Of a DNA stretch of 64,000 bases, positions 59,661-64,000 are shown piece by piece. Position numbers and translations under genes: made by a program. Every line of letters starts with the position of its first letter. Position 1 is the first letter of the stretch. The stretch is from Ceratotherium simum simum (Eukaryota; Chordata; Mammalia; Perissodactyla; Rhinocerotidae), in assembly GCF_000283155.1 (NCBI RefSeq), contig NW_004454182.1:3987598-4051597 (forward strand), in the 5' to 3' direction. The notes below the pieces were generated by a model that ran no database searches, was not told the DNA's origin, and saw only the letters and a list, made by a program, of their open reading frames with translations.

Positions 59661-62600
59661 ATATATTAGGAGCAAGGGTGTTAATCAATTTGAAGAAACA
59701 GACAGGCTGTAATTTAGGTTGCAAAGGTGGAAAGTAGAGGATGTCGGACATGGGTTTAATTAATATCTGCAGTTGATAAGAGATGGATCAAAAGACTAAG
59801 TGCTTATTCAAATTCCCTTGACTCTGTTGGTAAAATTTCAGAATGGAAGGGATTTAGAGACTGTTTAGTCCAGCTCTTCTTATTTTCTAAATGAGAATGG
59901 GCATCCTCAATCTCAGAAGGTCAGAGGTGTCATTTATGGTTTCCATTCTCAGAGAGACTGACGAGATTCAGGAGGGAGCGAAATCCAAAATCCAAAATCT
60001 TTTGGCAACAAGTGAGGTCTCAGTGGGTGAGAGTAAGAGTCAGATTGTAAATCCTGTAACAGAGAAAACACTTTTCAGGATGGTCTGAGTGCCATTTAGT
60101 AAAGGAAATGTAACAGAGTCTGCCAATTTTGTCTACTCTTAAAATTATAGGATAATTTTATTTAAGCTAGCTTTTTCCAGGAAGACGGTCTTGTACTTAT
60201 CAGTTTTATTTTCTTATAGAAATACTGCACTAGACACAATCTCCATGATACAGTTTGAAAACACATTACAAAACATTATCTTTAAAACTTTTATAGTGTG
60301 AAAAAAATAGATCTTTTTGTAGACATATTTAATTCAGAAAGCATTTCGGCATTTCATGAGGAAACTCTTTTAATCTGAAATTTTTTATAGTTTCAAAGTA
60401 GTTTATACAAGAATTATGGTTGCTTTCTTATAATTCTATTTGACAGAATAGTGTGTGTGTATATACATATGAGTATAATATCATCGCTCTTGCTTTAAAT
60501 TCATTAACTTTTAAAGAAAAGCATTTCAAATTTGTTTTGGGAAAATTGAAACAATTTGGTTTCGTCACTTATGCTCTATAGCCTATACTATGCTCTCAGT
60601 GTCCTTTTTTCCTCACCATTATTTAAAGAACCAAAACATAACCTCTCTCTGTAAGTCTGGAGGCCTCTTAGCCAAAGTCATTTTCTACTGAATGGAAAGG
60701 TTCTCATCATCAGTAATGACTTCATCTATCTTATCTAGTAGTTCAAATTATTACATTAAGCTGCTTTATTGTGGGACATTCTCTTTGATACTTTCCTCTC
60801 TCTGGTTGAAATCCAACAAGGCCATAAATCAGTTATTACTCACTTAAAAACAGATAGATCCAGGGTGGATACGGGAGGTGACCTTCAAGTCAGGCAGTAG
60901 TATTAGTTCACTTAGAGAATCGGGGTTGATGTAAACGTTGATGTCTGTTATTGGATATCTTTGATTTTTTTTTAACAAAGTTATTATATTACGGCTAATT
61001 CTATAATTATCCTTTTTAAAAATATGTTACTCAGAAAAGTAAAATATGTGATTGATACCTCAGTATTGGCTCTCTCACCCCTTCACTGTTTAGGGGGGAG
61101 GACTCCAGCTCATTCAGTGACCGGAGGACATCTATTTAGTTTTTAGTTATCAATGGATGTGGGGAGTAGAAGATACAGCGTCCGTTAATGTTTTTTAATA
61201 CTTATTTCTAAATTATTGCTTTTAAGTGGAAATTCCTTTGGATTTTTTATTCCCTTTCTAGTCTTGCTCTTTCTTCCTTTGCACTTATATTCAGGCAGAC
61301 TATGTTTGGGGGACAATTCTACTATAGTTTATATCTGTTAAGGATTATTGATCTGGGAGACAATACTATTATGGTTTATTTCTAGTGAGGATTATTTATC
61401 AGCAATAATAATTGTTTTATGACTTTAAAACACCTTTTTGGGGGGAAGTGAAACAGCCTGATGACATTAAATGGAGCTAAAAGACCATGTAATAGGATTT
61501 TGAGGATTATTTTAAGAACTTTGGCATATGCTAAAGAGTTAATACGGGAATAAAGCATACAATTATGAGATTAAGGGTCCAGCAAATATGTAGGCTCACA
61601 TCCATGTAAAAATACAGGTAGCAGTTCATCATATCACCAAAGAGCCTTTAAATTGATAGCACTTCCCTTGAAGAAATTTTTGCATTTTTGCTTGGCAAAT
61701 TTATAAATGTATTTTTTATATATATAATCATATTTAATATTTCACCCTATAAATATTTTCTCTGGAGTCTCCTAATGTTTTTTCCATCATTCAAAAACAT
61801 TTTATCACAGTAATTGTTTCCTTGTGATGCTGACTCAGTCTGAAAAATTCCCAAATCATTTGTTAGTCTTCCATTCCCCTCTTGGCGATGTCTCTCAATA
61901 TTTACCTCATCTGCTTCAATGTAGTGGTTCTAGGAAAATAAAGTCTTAAAAGGATTCATTCATAACTATACTTCATTAGCATGATATATTTTATCTTTCT
62001 TAGAGCAAAATTCTGTACAAGGAGATTTGTATATATTTTAATCAAACTACATAATATTTTTAAAGATAAACAAAACCTTTGGAAATGGACTATTTTAACT
62101 CAAAGTCATAGCACAATAAATTTTTCTGGTTTCTTACCAAAAGTAATATTTTGTAGATGACTTACAATTTCTGTTACATGCAAAAGACTTTCAGGATCTA
62201 GAAAGAAGTGGGAATTTAATGATTTGTAATTGAATAACTACTGAACAACCACGGTGATGAGGATTAAGGTAACATAAAATTTCTGATTTTATCCAGTTTC
62301 ATTATTATCTCTCATTACATATTATTTGTGTTACTAAGAAGATGCAAAAATGACAAATTTGGATTTCGTCTTTTTATAGCCTTAGCTCACTCCCTGATAA
62401 GGTTTTTAGTCGTAAGTAAAGTAGCTCAAATTCAAGCATTTAGACATAAGAAATATTAGAAGGTCTGTGATCACAGAAGTAAAAATTAGCACCTGAAATC
62501 ATTACAGTTTACCTATAAATATACTGACATAGGCTCTCAGTAAATTAGAGATTGACATGAGGAAAACCCTTCAAAATATTTTCCTTTACCAGAAAGTATA

Positions 62601-62704
62601 ATTTATTTTACAACTCAAATAAATCACAAATTATATTCAAGTGTTTTTTGTTGTTGTTTCCTTTCTTCTGAATAAAGCATTCATTTACAAAGTCAATATT
62701 ACCT
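59661..62704. other. Long stretch with few recognised repeats
   Basis: About 3 kb of mainly unassigned AT-rich sequence. A fragment near 59838-59935 (AGAATGGAAGGGATTTAGAG, TAGTCCAGCTCTTCTTATTT) resembles an ancient SINE/L2-type piece but is too diverged to name. No exon or RNA gene was recognised. Confidence 0.4.
61312..61402. repeat. Two-copy tandem duplication, 47-bp period
   Basis: Unit 1 from 61312 (GACAATTCTACTATAGTTTA ... AGGATTATTGATC) and unit 2 from 61359 (GACAATACTATTATGGTTTA ... AGGATTATTTATC) align with scattered substitutions. Confidence 0.65.
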
Positions 62705-62715
62705 AAAAATGTATT

Positions 62716-62894
62716 GGGGCCAGCCGGTGGCATAGTGGTTAAGTTTGCACACTTTAGTGGCTGGGGGTTCTCAGGTTCGGATCCTGGACGTGGACCTACA
62801 CACTGCTCCTCAAGCCACGCTGTGGCAGCACCCCATATACAAAGTAGAGAAAGATGGGCACAGATGTTAGCTCACAGCCAGTCTTCCTCACCAC
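62716..62894 (+). mobile_element. ERE SINE
   Basis: Plus-strand ERE (GGGGCCAGCCGGTGGCATAG, CAGGTTCGGATCCTGG, one GATGTTAGCTCACAGC tail, short A-tail). Flanks AAAAATGTATT (62705-62715) and AAAAGGGTATT (62895-62905) look like an 11-bp target duplication with two changes. Confidence 0.93.
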
Positions 62895-62924
62895 AAAAGG
62901 GTATTACTCATTTGTTCTTTAATT

Positions 62925-63260
62925 CAGTGATTCAATAAATCTTTATTCATTGTTTTCCCTGTGTCAGTAATTTTTTAGGCATGTGGTAGTGAACCAGAGA
63001 GACTTCCCTTATCTCCTCAATGTTACCTCTTTGTTGTGGAGACCCTCTATACAAGTAAGTGAGTAAAGAAGGAAACTATTCCTAGTAACAAGCACCGCAC
63101 AGTCTTGAATTAGGGCAAAGTAATCTCGTGACCGGCTGACTACTTTTCATTGGTTCATGAGAAAAGCGCTTGCTAAGGAGGTGATATTTAAAGGCAACAG
63201 AAAAGCTGAAAAGTTACTCAGATTGGGAGGAAAAGAATCCAGGAAGAGCTTTTAAAGGGT
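62925..63260 (+). repeat. LINE-2 fragment
   Basis: ATAAATCTTTATTCATTGTT, GGCATGTGGTAGTGAACCAG, then AAGGAGGTGATATTTAAAGG and AAAGAATCCAGGAAGAGC follow the L2 order seen at 34055-34470. It is diverged. Confidence 0.5.
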
Positions 63261-63664
63261 CCTGTGGTGGTTCTGGGGTGGGGATAAATTACAAATTATT
63301 TTCAGTTTAGACCTGGCATTAATGAGGACAAAAATAGTCAGAAATCAGATAAATGAATGTGTAGACCTGGATGGTAAATTCTCAAAATAGTTAACACCAT
63401 TTCTCACTCCCTTTCCCCATGGAAGACATTGCTCCTCAATCATAGAACTATTTTCTTGCAAGTTCTGATGCTTCTTCTGAATCATTCTCAACAACATAGC
63501 ATTCCAAGACTCAAAACTGGCTAAGAGGTAAAGTCAATACCGCATTCCTGTTTTTAGGCCATGGGTAAAATTGTGGCTCAATCTTCTTTTTTGTAAGACC
63601 ACCTTCCACACTCTTAGTGTAAATCTCTTTGATATAAGTTTATTAAGCCTCTGACCTTTTAGTG

Positions 63665-63820
63665 AATAGCGGTTCTCTATCCTTGCTTTATGGTGGAGGC
63701 ACCCAGGGAGATATTTTAAAAAGTTTCACCATCTTAATCAGAATCTGTGGGTGCAAGGCTCAGGTATGGATATTCCAGAAGTTTCCCAGACATGTGGCCA
63801 GGGATGAGAACTAGTGGCCT
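63665..63820. mobile_element. MER5-like hAT-Charlie element
   Basis: AGCGGTTCTCTATCCTTGCT at one end, GAGATATTTTAAAAAGTTTC, CTTAATCAGAATCTGTGGGT and GATGAGAACTAGTGG at the other end. The same family plan as the element at 57775-57960. Confidence 0.65.
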
Positions 63821-63891
63821 CCTCCTCTGTCTCGTGCTGTTTCAGTTAGTATATTAGTGAAATAACAAAAACAAAAAATAAAGCAAAAACC

Positions 63892-64000
63892 AGGCCAGCC
63901 CCGTGGCTTAGCGGTTAAGTGCGTGCGCTCCGATGCTGGCAGCCCGGGTTCGGATCCCGGGCGCGCACCAACGCACCGCTTCTCCAGCCATGCTGAGGCC
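63892..64000 (+). mobile_element. ERE SINE, truncated by window end
   Basis: The 5' head of a plus-strand ERE with near-consensus boxes: GGCCAGCCCCGTGGCTTAGC, GGTTAAGTGCGTGCGCTCCG, GGGTTCGGATCCCGGGCGCG, CTCCAGCCATGCTGAGGCC. The rest lies beyond base 64000. CpG retention suggests a young copy. Confidence 0.95.

Overview
This window is ordinary non-coding DNA from a placental mammal and contains no complete protein-coding gene. The best lineage marker is a tRNA-derived SINE, found at least sixteen times. It begins GGGGCC(A/G)GCC, carries tRNA-like A and B boxes, and has a tail with 'GATGTTAGCTCAGGG' and 'TCTTCCTCA'. This is the equine repetitive element (ERE) family of odd-toed ungulates, so the source is most likely a horse, another equid or a rhinoceros. 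Many copies still have clean target-site duplications (TSDs). Mammal-wide repeats (MIR, L2, old L1 or HAL1, MLT1-type LTRs, hAT-Charlie elements) fill much of the rest. Repeat names are from recognition only, so subfamily names are avoided or tentative.

Layout. From 1 to about 37 kb the sequence is AT-rich and built mainly of nested old LINE-1 pieces. The clearest are about 0.8-2.0, 8.6-10.3, 11.5-15.2 and 19.1-22.2 kb on the minus strand, and 22.2-24.1 and 30.9-31.95 kb on the plus strand. ERE SINEs, MLT1 LTRs and L2 or MIR copies are inserted among them. A decayed class-I endogenous retrovirus pol fragment lies at about 15.2-16.5 kb.

From about 38.3 to 40.2 kb there is a strong CpG island, broken by a 100-N assembly gap. 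It is the one convincing gene-associated feature: a promoter with a probable untranslated first exon on the plus strand ending at a near-perfect splice donor (39624|39625). The gene could not be identified, because no coding sequence is visible. The following 8.5 kb (40.2-48.7 kb) is strikingly poor in repeats, as expected for a first intron or regulatory flank of a developmental gene, and repeats resume at 48.8 kb.

From 48.8 to 64 kb the sequence is again repeat-rich. It holds a run of three same-orientation EREs (48.8-49.7 kb), an MLT1 LTR split by an ERE, a long plus-strand L1/HAL1 relic (53.5-56.5 kb) with MIR and ERE insertions, an L2 split by an L1 3' end, and an ERE cut off by the window end.

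The short open reading frames examined look like chance ORFs or parts of repeats. No CRISPR array, RNA gene, operon or novel system was seen. The items most worth checking are the unidentified CpG-island promoter with its gap, the repeat-poor block beside it, and the retroviral pol relic.
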